Below are positions 1 through 6,360 of a stretch of 14,144 nt of DNA, in pieces. Made by a program: the position numbers and the translations under genes. Below the pieces are notes generated by a model. That model was not told the origin of the DNA. It searched no databases and worked only from the letters and a program-made list of their open reading frames with translations. Within the stretch, counting starts at the first letter, position 1. The number at the start of each line of letters is the position of its first letter. The DNA comes from Fervidifonticultor_A octavus_A (GTDB lineage: Bacteria > Sysuimicrobiota > Sysuimicrobiia > Sysuimicrobiales > Humicultoraceae). The DNA is taken from the NCBI GenBank assembly GCA_031459655.1, contig JAVKID010000080.1, positions 1 to 14,144 on the forward strand, written 5' to 3'.

Positions 1-804
1 CCACGGGTTCGGCCGCCGACCGTAAACCGGGTCGCCGACGATCGGGTGGCCCAGCGACGCGCAGTGGACCCGGATCTGGTGCGTGCGGCCGGTCTCCAGG
101 CGGGCCTCGAGCAGGGTGGCCGCGGCAAACCGCTCCACGACCCGGTAGTGCGTGACGGCGCGCCGTCCCGACGCCACGACCGCCATGCGGGTCCGGTGGC
201 GCGGGTCACGGCCGATGGGCGCGTCCACCACACCCCCGCTCCCCGCCACCCTGCCCCACACCAGGGCCAGGTACGCGCGCTGCGCTCGCCGGGCCTGGAT
301 CTGCGCCGCCAGCGAGCGCAGCGCGGCATCGGTCTTGGCGATCACCATCAGCCCCGAGGTGTCCCGGTCCAGCCGGTGGACGATCCCGGGCCGGCCCTCT
401 CCGCCGATCCCGGCCAACCCGGGGCAGTGGGCCAGCACCGCGTGGACCAGCGTGCCGCTGCGGCGGCCGGCGCCGGGGTGGACCACCAGGCCGGCGGGTT
501 TGTTGACGACGAGCACGGCCTCATCCTCGTAGACAATGTCGAGGGGGATCGGCTCCGGCTGCAGGATGGCGGGCGGGGCGGGTGGGATCTCCACCGTGAT
601 GCGGTCGCCGGCACGGACCCGATAGGCCGGCCGCACCCGGATCGACGCGGCGGAATCGCCGCATCCGCCGGATGGCGCCCAGCGCTCGACCGTGACGCTC
701 CCGCCGGCGATGAGCGCCTGGAGCCGGGCGCGGGAGAGGTGCGGCAGGTGCGCTGCCAGGAACGCGTCGAGACGCCGGCCCGCATCCGGCGCCTCGACCA
801 CCAA
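1..804 (-). CDS. rluD: RluD/YlyB-type 23S rRNA pseudouridine synthase (3' end beyond window)
   Basis: Converts specific uridines in large-subunit rRNA (or another structured RNA) to pseudouridine in the cytoplasm. About 268 residues are present and the C-terminus lies off the left edge. The N-terminus carries an S4-like RNA-binding segment (LDAFLAAHLPHLSRARLQAL). The catalytic motif HRLDRDTSG starts at about residue 143, with Asp146 as the expected nucleophile, close to the position in E. coli RluD. GRTHQIRVH and GHPIVGDPVYG follow near the cut, as in the RluA/RluD family. I see no in-frame ATG: TTG at 804 or GTG at 801 is the likely start, immediately after the lgt stop, which suggests translational coupling. 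It is the last visible gene of the ileS-traR-lspA-lgt cluster, the usual place for this gene next to lspA. The family is certain; the exact target uridines cannot be told from sequence. Confidence 0.93.
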   Translation of the reverse strand, partial: MVVEAPDAGRRLDAFLAAHLPHLSRARLQALIAGGSVTVERWAPSGGCGDSAASIRVRPAYRVRAGDRITVEIPPAPPAILQPEPIPLDIVYEDEAVLVVNKPAGLVVHPGAGRRSGTLVHAVLAHCPGLAGIGGEGRPGIVHRLDRDTSGLMVIAKTDAALRSLAAQIQARRAQRAYLALVWGRVAGSGGVVDAPIGRDPRHRTRMAVVASGRRAVTHYRVVERFAAATLLEARLETGRTHQIRVHCASLGHPIVGDPVYGRRPNPW

Positions 805-806
805 TG

Positions 807-1631
807 TCAGCCGCTCGGCGCGCTGCGCGATGAGGCCGGCACCTCGGCGGGCGGCTCGGGGACGCCCTCCTGACGCCGCCACCTGACCAGCGCGACGGCC
901 GCCAGTCCCATGACGATCGCGCTGGCCACCTGTCCCACTGTCAACGGGCCCACCATGATTGCCTGTCTGAGCACCGGGCCGGCCGACAGGGTCGGATCCA
1001 CGAAGAAGTCCACGACAAATCGCGCAAACGCCTGGAGGAGCACGGCCAGCGCGAACAGGGCGCCAGCGGGAAGGTCGCGGTCGCGCTGTGCCCGCAGGAT
1101 CGCCAGGATCCCCAGGGACGCGAGCAGCAGGTAGGCGGCGGTCGGGTGACGCGGACCGGGCGCCAGGGCCAGTTCGACCGCCCACGGCACGCCGGTGGGG
1201 TTCCCGGCGAACAGCCCGTGCATGAGCGCCCCGATCATGGCAATCCCGTAGCCCAGCACCAGCGGCGCCGCGAAGACGTCGAGCACCTGGCGGAACGGGA
1301 GTTGCTGGCGGCGCACAGCCTGCCGGACGAACAACAGCCCCGCGGCCAGCGCGCCGTAGTACACCAGGCCGCCGTTGGACCAGATCGTCACCATCCGGGC
1401 CGGCGCGCCGACAAACTCCCAGGGATTCGCCACGATGTATCCGAGCCGGCCGCCGATGATGGCGATCAGGATGGTGTACAGGGAGAGGTCCAGGGCCCAG
1501 TTGGGATCGACCCCGAGCCTGGTCTGCGCGCGGCGGCGGGCCATCGCGATGGCCACCCCGCCGCCCACCAGCAGGAAGACGCCGAACGCCGAGATGGGGA
1601 TCCCCAGCAGCGAGAAGAGGATCGGCCGCAC
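807..1631 (-). CDS. lgt: Divergent prolipoprotein diacylglyceryl transferase (Lgt family)
   Basis: Lgt moves diacylglycerol from phosphatidylglycerol to the lipobox cysteine of prelipoproteins in the cytoplasmic membrane. The 274-residue product is hydrophobic with about seven membrane segments. Family marks are GGRLGY (60-65), the GGLVYYG loop (87-93), NPTGVPWAV (144-152), RHPTAAYLLL (161-170), RFVVDFF (204-210) and LTVGQ (230-234). The start is GTG 1631, with a strong GGGAGGTGAT ribosome-binding sequence that also contains the lspA stop; a longer open frame upstream lies inside lspA and is rejected. Oddity: the central signature, GRxGNFxNGE in most members, reads AMIGALMHGL (131-140), so the equivalents of E. 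coli Arg143, Asn146, Asn149 and Glu151 are Met, Ala, His and Leu. The Arg239 and Gly154 equivalents (R204, G143) remain, and the Glu243 equivalent is Asp208. It may be a divergent active Lgt or a paralogue with changed activity. The Ser/Pro-rich tail is not conserved. Confidence 0.85.
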   Translation of the reverse strand: MRPILFSLLGIPISAFGVFLLVGGGVAIAMARRRAQTRLGVDPNWALDLSLYTILIAIIGGRLGYIVANPWEFVGAPARMVTIWSNGGLVYYGALAAGLLFVRQAVRRQQLPFRQVLDVFAAPLVLGYGIAMIGALMHGLFAGNPTGVPWAVELALAPGPRHPTAAYLLLASLGILAILRAQRDRDLPAGALFALAVLLQAFARFVVDFFVDPTLSAGPVLRQAIMVGPLTVGQVASAIVMGLAAVALVRWRRQEGVPEPPAEVPASSRSAPSG

Positions 1632-1634
1632 GCC

Positions 1635-1644
1635 ATCACCTCCC
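1635..1644 (-). promoter_or_regulatory. Ribosome-binding site that sets the lgt GTG start
   Basis: On the minus strand the sequence GGGAGGTGAT sits with seven bases between its GGAGG core and GTG 1631. The TGA inside it is the lspA stop codon. This fixes the lgt start and implies that translation of lgt is coupled to lspA. Confidence 0.8.
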
Positions 1645-2109
1645 GGCCTGCCCCGCGCGCCCCTCGCGCGACAGGGCCAGCACCAGGACCCCCGCGCCGA
1701 TGACGACTGCCACGTCGGCAATGTTGAAGACGGGCCAGACGTGCAGGTCCAGGTAATCCACCACGTACCCGAGGCGGGCGCGGTCGAACAGATTCCCGGC
1801 CGCGCCACCGGCCATCGCGGCCATGCCGACCCCGGCGGTGCGGGATGCCAGCCAGCGGCCCCTATTGTAGAAGAGCACCAAGAGCAGGGTCAAGGCGGCC
1901 AGGGCGGTCACCACCGGCGAGAGGCCGGCGAACAGCCCGAAGGCGACGCCGGTGTTCTGGACGTGGGTGAGGCTCAGGACGCCCGGGATCACCGGCACGC
2001 TGGTCGAAGGCGGGAGCGCCCCGCTCACCAGGGCCTTGATGGCCTGGTCGGCGGCGGCGACCGCCACCGCACCGAGCACCGGGCCGTGCCAGTCGCGCCG
2101 CCGGAGCAT
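1636..2109 (-). CDS. lspA: Lipoprotein signal peptidase (signal peptidase II)
   Basis: Membrane aspartyl protease that removes the signal peptide from prolipoproteins after diacylglyceryl transfer. The 157-residue length is normal for the family, with four predicted membrane helices. Conserved blocks are D21-Q22 in the first helix, QNTGVAFGLF (51-60), GGAAGNLFDR (101-110), and the two catalytic aspartates in VVDYLD (Asp118) and FNIADV (Asp132). ATG 2109 is chosen because it directly precedes the first helix and lies 11 bases after the traR stop; the longer open frame overlaps traR. No strong Shine-Dalgarno sequence is seen, so coupling to traR is likely. The next gene is lgt, which acts one step earlier in the same pathway, so the two form a lipoprotein-maturation pair. 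Confidence 0.96.
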   Translation of the reverse strand: MLRRRDWHGPVLGAVAVAAADQAIKALVSGALPPSTSVPVIPGVLSLTHVQNTGVAFGLFAGLSPVVTALAALTLLLVLFYNRGRWLASRTAGVGMAAMAGGAAGNLFDRARLGYVVDYLDLHVWPVFNIADVAVVIGAGVLVLALSREGRAGQAGR

Positions 2110-2120
2110 AGGCGGGCGGC

Positions 2121-2705
2121 CTACCGCAGGATCGCCTGTTCTTCGCGCGCCTTGCAGTCGATGCACAACCGGGCGTACGGAATGGCCCGCAGCCGCTCGA
2201 TGCTGATCGGCTGCCCGCACACCTCGCAGGTTCCGAACGTGCCTTCCTCGATCCGGCCCAGGGCGTCCTCCACCTGGTCCAGCAGTTCCTGGACGCTGTT
2301 CTCAATGGCGATGCCCTTCTCGCGTTCGAAGGTGTCGCTGGCCACGTCGGCCAGATCCTCGTCGTAGCCCCCGGCGGCGTCGGCGCTGACAGGTTCGACC
2401 TCGGGCAGGTGCTCTTCGATCCGCTCCAGTTCCTCGGTCAGGCGCTGGCGCTCGACCTCCAGGATCTTGCGGAACTCCTCCACCTCACGCCGGGTCAGGG
2501 GCCGGGCCTTGGGGGAGGGGCGGACGGCGCTCCGGGGGGTCCGCGCGGGCGCGGGCTTCAGGCCGAGGCGGATCGAGCGCGCACCCCTGGCCTTCGTGTT
2601 CCCAGCGGGCGGCGCGGCCCTGACCCGCGTCTTGGCGCGCGGCCCAGCAGCCCTCACCGATCCGCTGGGCTTCTTGCGTGGCTTGCCGGCAGCCCTGCTC
2701 GGCAT
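2121..2705 (-). CDS. DksA/TraR-family C4 zinc-finger protein with long basic N-terminal tail
   Basis: Members of this family bind in the secondary channel of RNA polymerase and tune initiation, though many Gram-positive-type homologues are uncharacterised. The protein has 194 residues. Residues 1-70 are a low-complexity tail rich in Lys, Arg, Ala and Pro. Residues 72-100 and 127-154 are predicted coiled-coil arms. Between them DLADVA (117-122) matches the DxxDxA tip motif of DksA. The C-terminus has a C4 zinc finger, C160-x2-C163-x17-C181-x2-C184, in the CEVCGQPIS...LCIDC arrangement. ATG 2705 follows a GGAGGAG ribosome-binding site eight bases upstream, which confirms that the basic tail is part of the protein. 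The gene lies 46 bases after ileS and 11 before lspA, the common place for this family between ileS and lspA. A role in general transcription control is likely but not shown. Confidence 0.92.
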   Translation of the reverse strand: MPSRAAGKPRKKPSGSVRAAGPRAKTRVRAAPPAGNTKARGARSIRLGLKPAPARTPRSAVRPSPKARPLTRREVEEFRKILEVERQRLTEELERIEEHLPEVEPVSADAAGGYDEDLADVASDTFEREKGIAIENSVQELLDQVEDALGRIEEGTFGTCEVCGQPISIERLRAIPYARLCIDCKAREEQAILR

Positions 2706-2713
2706 GGTGGTCA

Positions 2714-2720
2714 CTCCTCC
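2714..2720 (-). promoter_or_regulatory. Ribosome-binding site for the traR-like gene
   Basis: GGAGGAG on the minus strand, eight bases before ATG 2705. It excludes the longer upstream reading (which would overlap ileS) and places the basic tail inside the protein. It lies in a short, relatively AT-rich 46-base gap after ileS, in which I see no terminator. Confidence 0.75.
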
Positions 2721-2751
2721 GCAGATTTCAAGCCACAAAACCGCCCCTATC

Positions 2752-5700
2752 TTACTCGGCATCCCCCTGGCTGGCAATACTGCGCCCGACCGGTGCCACG
2801 GCAATCCGGGCCACGAGCCCGCCCAGGCGGACTTCCCTGGCCCCTTCGCGCGCCCGGGCGTCGGTGACGATGGCGACGCTCAGCGTCTCGGCCATGATGT
2901 AGGCGCGGTGGGCCGCCAGGATCGCGTGGAGGTCCTGGTCGCTGTCCAGGTAAAGCGTGATCCGGTCGCTGACGTCCAGGCCCCGCTCCTTGCGCAGTTG
3001 CTGGATGTGGTGGACCAGTTCCCGGGCCCAGCCCTCCCGCGCCAGCGTCTCGTCCACGGTGGTCTCCAGGATCACCACGTGGCCGCCGGCCCCCTCGGCG
3101 GCGTAGCCGGGAGCGGTCTTGAGGCGCACGTCCACCTCGTCGGGTTCGAGCCGGAGGATCTCCCCGCCGACCTCGACGGTGGGGCCCTGCCCCCGTGCCA
3201 GCGCCGCGGCCACGTCGGCCGCCGGCAGCGCCCGCAGGGCCGCGGCCACCGCCTGGACCCGTCCCCCGTATTTCGGTCCCAGCCGGTCGAAGCGCGGCCT
3301 GACCTCGGGCGAGACGTAGCCTGACACATCGTCAACGAACCGGACGGCCTTGACGTTGAGTTCGTCGGCCAGGAGTTCGACCAGTTCGGGGTGCACGCGG
3401 AGCGCGCGATCCTGGCTGGCGATGAGCACCGCCGGGAGCGGCTGGCGGACGCGGATGCGGGCCGCAGCCCGCGCCGCGCGGCCCAGCGACACCAACTCCC
3501 GGACCAGCGCCATGGAGGCCTCCAGGTCCGCATCCAGGGCCTCGGCCTGGGGGGCGGGGTAGTCGCACAGGTGCACGCTGACCGGCGCGTCCGGCTCCAC
3601 CGGGCGCACCAAGTTCTGGTAGATCGCCTCGGTCATGAAGGGGACGAACGGCGCGGCGGCGAGGGTCAGCGTCTTCAGGACGCGGTAGAGGGTGTAGTAG
3701 GCCGCGCGCTTGTCGGCGTCGTCCTCGCTCTTCCAGAAACGGCGCCGGCTGCGCCGGACGTACCAGGTGGACAACTCGTCCACGAACTCCTCGACGGGGC
3801 GCGCCGCGCCGGCGATGTCGAAGTCGTCCAGGCGCGCGCGCATGGCGGCGACCAGCCGGCTCAGGCGCGAGAGGATCCAGCGGTCCAGCAGCCGCAGCGG
3901 CGGCGGCGAGGCGGCCAGCGCGGCCAGGTCCACGGTCTCCAACGAGGCGTAGGTTACGAAGAAGGCGTAGACGTTCCACCAGAGGAGGATGAATCGCCGG
4001 CGCACGTCGTCGGCCGGCCCGTAGCCGAAGTTGATGTTCTGGGCGGGATTCTGCACCGCAAACAGCCACCGCACCACGTCGGCGCCGATGCGGTCGGCCG
4101 CCTCCTCGAAGTCGATGGCGTTCCCCCACGACTTGTGCATCTCCCGGCCCTGTTCGTCCCGGACCATGGCGTGGCCCAGGCAGGTCAAGAACGGCGGCCG
4201 GCCTTCCAGCACGGTACTCATGACCAACAGCGAGTAGAACCAGTTGCGGTACTGGCCGGGGAACGCCTCAGTGATGAAGTGGGCCGGGAACCACTCCTGC
4301 CAGTAGCGCCGGTCGTCCAGATAGGACACCTTGCCGGTCGCAGGATCCACCAGGGTCGAGAACGGCACGATGCCGGCGTCCAGCCAGGGATTCCCCACAT
4401 CCGCGATGCGCGGGACGACCTCCCCGCAGGTGGCGCACCGGATCTTCACGGCGTCCACCCACGGCCGATGCGGCGAGTGCCCCTCGAAGGCCTCCCAGCC
4501 CTCGACGGCACGCGCCCGCAGTTCCTCGCGGGACCCGATGACCTCGAAGCTCCCGCATGCCCGGCACTCGTAGATGGGCAGCGCCAGGCCGTAGTACCGC
4601 TTCTTGCTGATCATCCAGTCGTGCATGTTGCGCAGCCAGTCCAACTCGCGCTCCAGCCCGAACTCGGGGATCCAGCGGATCTGCCGGGTGACCTCCATCA
4701 TGGCGTCGCGGATCGGGTCCATGGCGATGAACCACTCGTCCACCAGGCGGAAGATCAGTTCGCTGCCGCAGCGCCAGCAGACCGGGTACCGGTGGGTGTA
4801 GGGGTCGGAGCGGTAGAGCACCCCCTGATCGCCCAGCCGTCGCTCGATGGGTCCGGCGACCTCATAGACGGACCGGCCCTCCAGCCAGCCGTAGCCGGCG
4901 CCGAAGACGCCGAACTCGTCCAGCGGCGCCAGGATCGGCAGGTCGAACTCCTTGCCCAGCGCGAAGTCCTCGGCGCCGCAGCCCGGCGCGATGTGCACCA
5001 CGCCGGTGCCCTCCTCGGCGCTGACCTCCTTCCAGGGGATGACGCGGTGGACGACGTCCCGCTGGACCGGCAGGTCGTCGAAGGGCCCGCGGTAGCGGCG
5101 GCCCACCAGCGCCGAGCCCGGCATGGCCTCCAGGACCTCATAGGGCCCCTTGAGGATCCCCACGGCCCCCTCACAGAGGTAGAACTCCTCCTGCCCCTGG
5201 CGCACCCGCACGTAGGTCAGGTCGGGATGCACGGCCGCCGCCACGTTGCTGGTCAGCGTCCACGGCGTCGTGGTCCAGATCAGCAGCGCCCGGGCGGGCT
5301 CATCGAGGAGCCGGAAGCGGACGACCAGACCCGGGTGGGTGAGTTCCCGGTAGCCCTCGGTGACGATCTCGTGCTCGGAGATCCCCGTGCTGCAGCGGGG
5401 GCACCAGGGCATCACGTCGTGGCCCTTGTAGATCATCCCGCGTTCCCAGCAGCGCTTGAGGAAGTACCAGATCGTGTAGTTGTTCTCGTCGGCCAGGGTG
5501 TGATAGGAGTGGTCCCAGTCCATCCACTGGCCCAGGCGCAGCGACTGCTGGGTGATGAGGTCGGCGAAGCGGAAGACGCGCTGCTTGCACAGCTCGACGA
5601 ACGGCCCGATCCCGAAGACCTCGATGTCGCGCTTGCTCTTGAATCCCAGTTCCTTCTCGACCTCGACCTCGACCCAGAGGCCCTGCCCGTCGAAGCCGTT

Positions 5701-5955
5701 CTGATAACGTTGCCGGAACCCACGCATGGTCTTGTAGCGACAGACCAGGTCCTTGTAGGTGCGGCCCCAGGCGTGGTGGATGCCCATCGGGTTGTTGGCC
5801 GTGATCGGACCGTCCAGGAAGGAGAACCGCTGCTCCGCGCCCTCGTTGCGGCGCAGGTAGCGGACCAGGATCCCTTCGGCGCGCCACCAGTCCAGGATCT
5901 GGCGCTCGATGGCGGGGAAGTCCACCTTCGTGGGTACCGGCTTGAACTGCGGCAT
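2752..5955 (-). CDS. ileS: Isoleucyl-tRNA synthetase, IleRS2 type with GXHH signature
   Basis: Class I synthetase charging tRNA-Ile. The product has 1067 residues. The N-terminal catalytic signature lies in ITANNPMGIHHAWG: the HXGH motif is replaced by G58-I-H-H61. The KMSKS loop reads EMHKS (605-609), followed by WGNAIDF. The CP1 editing domain shows TTTPWTLTSN (about 228-237) and GTGVVHIAPGCGAEDF (about 316-331). Several CxxC pairs occur (about 184, 390, 464 and 507). The C-terminal region, with KYGGRVQAV and EGWARELVHHIQQLRKERGLDVSDRI, is of the eukaryote-like IleRS2 kind and lacks the C-terminal zinc finger of bacterial IleRS1. ATG 5955 is chosen by an AGGGAGAGG ribosome-binding site nine bases upstream and by PQFKPVPTKVDFPAIE, a normal family N-terminus. 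A T-box leader lies directly upstream. It is probably the housekeeping enzyme, first gene of ileS-traR-lspA-lgt-rluD. The identity is secure; drug resistance is an inference. Confidence 0.97.
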   Translation of the reverse strand: MPQFKPVPTKVDFPAIERQILDWWRAEGILVRYLRRNEGAEQRFSFLDGPITANNPMGIHHAWGRTYKDLVCRYKTMRGFRQRYQNGFDGQGLWVEVEVEKELGFKSKRDIEVFGIGPFVELCKQRVFRFADLITQQSLRLGQWMDWDHSYHTLADENNYTIWYFLKRCWERGMIYKGHDVMPWCPRCSTGISEHEIVTEGYRELTHPGLVVRFRLLDEPARALLIWTTTPWTLTSNVAAAVHPDLTYVRVRQGQEEFYLCEGAVGILKGPYEVLEAMPGSALVGRRYRGPFDDLPVQRDVVHRVIPWKEVSAEEGTGVVHIAPGCGAEDFALGKEFDLPILAPLDEFGVFGAGYGWLEGRSVYEVAGPIERRLGDQGVLYRSDPYTHRYPVCWRCGSELIFRLVDEWFIAMDPIRDAMMEVTRQIRWIPEFGLERELDWLRNMHDWMISKKRYYGLALPIYECRACGSFEVIGSREELRARAVEGWEAFEGHSPHRPWVDAVKIRCATCGEVVPRIADVGNPWLDAGIVPFSTLVDPATGKVSYLDDRRYWQEWFPAHFITEAFPGQYRNWFYSLLVMSTVLEGRPPFLTCLGHAMVRDEQGREMHKSWGNAIDFEEAADRIGADVVRWLFAVQNPAQNINFGYGPADDVRRRFILLWWNVYAFFVTYASLETVDLAALAASPPPLRLLDRWILSRLSRLVAAMRARLDDFDIAGAARPVEEFVDELSTWYVRRSRRRFWKSEDDADKRAAYYTLYRVLKTLTLAAAPFVPFMTEAIYQNLVRPVEPDAPVSVHLCDYPAPQAEALDADLEASMALVRELVSLGRAARAAARIRVRQPLPAVLIASQDRALRVHPELVELLADELNVKAVRFVDDVSGYVSPEVRPRFDRLGPKYGGRVQAVAAALRALPAADVAAALARGQGPTVEVGGEILRLEPDEVDVRLKTAPGYAAEGAGGHVVILETTVDETLAREGWARELVHHIQQLRKERGLDVSDRITLYLDSDQDLHAILAAHRAYIMAETLSVAIVTDARAREGAREVRLGGLVARIAVAPVGRSIASQGDAE

Positions 5956-5964
5956 CGAGACCGA

Positions 5965-5973
5965 CCTCTCCCT
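5965..5973 (-). promoter_or_regulatory. Ribosome-binding site for ileS
   Basis: AGGGAGAGG on the minus strand, nine bases before ATG 5955. It lies downstream of the T-box terminator hairpin and does not pair with it in any obvious way. That argues for control at transcription rather than by hiding the ribosome-binding site. Confidence 0.65.
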
Positions 5974-6002
5974 TCCTTGAACGTGCGCCACGAGAAGCAC
6001 GA

Positions 6003-6027
6003 CATCCCGCCCCATAGGGACGGGATG
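6003..6027 (-). terminator. T-box terminator hairpin, competing with the antiterminator
   Basis: A stem of 11 pairs (one of them G-U) with a UAU loop on the minus strand: CATCCCGTCCC pairs with GGGGCGGGATG. Its left arm contains the CCCGUCCCU that forms the right arm of the antiterminator, so the two cannot form together. No run of U follows, so termination must rely on the very GC-rich stem or another mechanism. The ileS ribosome-binding site lies about 30 bases downstream. Confidence 0.8.
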
Positions 6028-6245
6028 CACCCGTGGTACCACCCTGGTTCCGGACGGTCACCTGACCGCCCGGCCCTCAAGCCTCCCGGTCACGGGGGAG
6101 CACCGGCGGCGCCTACCCGGATCCGATCCGATCGGGCCGCGGCTTGGGGGTGATGGGGTCCCGGCATCCGCGGCCACCGGGCTCGCACCGCCCCCGGCTC
6201 GCTCTGCGCGCGTCCGCCAGCCCGTCCCCTGCATCGCCGGATGAC
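6003..6245 (-). promoter_or_regulatory. Isoleucine-specific T-box riboswitch leader of ileS
   Basis: T-box leaders read the charging state of a tRNA: the anticodon pairs with a specifier codon in Stem I, and the uncharged 3' end pairs with the T-box bulge to favour an antiterminator. The minus strand contains the canonical AGGGTGGTACCACGGG (6045-6030). It folds as AGGG/CCCU, a seven-base bulge UGGUACC, then ACGGG/CCCGU around a UGCAU loop (6045 to 6016). The UGGU of the bulge would pair with an ACCA acceptor end, so discriminator A, as in tRNA-Ile. Just upstream is a nine-pair Stem III hairpin (6071-6052). Further upstream a GGUG apical loop (6189-6186) fits the conserved Stem I tip. An AUC isoleucine codon (6154-6152) lies between paired GGGG (6229-6226) and CCCC runs, a good specifier candidate. 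The T-box element is very confident; the specifier and Stem I fold are moderately so. Confidence 0.92.
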
Positions 6246-6251
6246 GGCGGT

Positions 6252-6281
6252 AGTGTAGCACGCCCCCTCCTCCCGCGTCCA
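6252..6281 (-). promoter_or_regulatory. Probable sigma-A-type promoter for the ileS leader
   Basis: On the minus strand TGGACG (6281-6276) and TACACT (6257-6252) are separated by 18 bases and match the -35 and -10 consensus at four and four or five positions. A start of transcription near 6245 would give a leader of about 290 bases, a normal T-box leader length. The assignment rests on spacing and context only. Confidence 0.55.
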
Positions 6282-6349
6282 GGCGGGCTGAACCGGCAGG
6301 TTCACACGAGGTTTGGCCGAATTCCTCCAGTGGACATCCAGCCGAGGGG

Positions 6350-6355
6350 TACAGT
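6350..6355 (+). promoter_or_regulatory. Candidate -10 element for the GT4 gene
   Basis: TACAGT ends five bases before GTG 6361, so transcription would begin at or next to the start codon and give a leaderless message. No convincing -35 sequence is seen at the right distance (TGGACA at 6331 is only 13 bases away). A weak GAGGGG lies just upstream and could instead be a distant ribosome-binding site. Tentative. Confidence 0.3.
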
Positions 6356-6360
6356 GGCCT

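Noticed and set aside
46..873. Plus-strand open frame of 275 codons at the left edge
   Set aside because: The minus strand reads clearly as RluD with its catalytic motif; the plus reading is a composition artefact.
6121..6137. Repeated GATCG/GATCC units in the ileS leader as a repeat array or operator
   Set aside because: Only three short units, lying between Stem I and Stem III of the T-box, so they are best explained as part of Stem II.
3391..6153. A 920-codon open frame on the plus strand opposite ileS
   Set aside because: It is the GC-rich antisense shadow of ileS: its product is low-complexity, rich in Gly, Arg, Val, Asp and His without any domain, while the minus strand encodes a complete synthetase.
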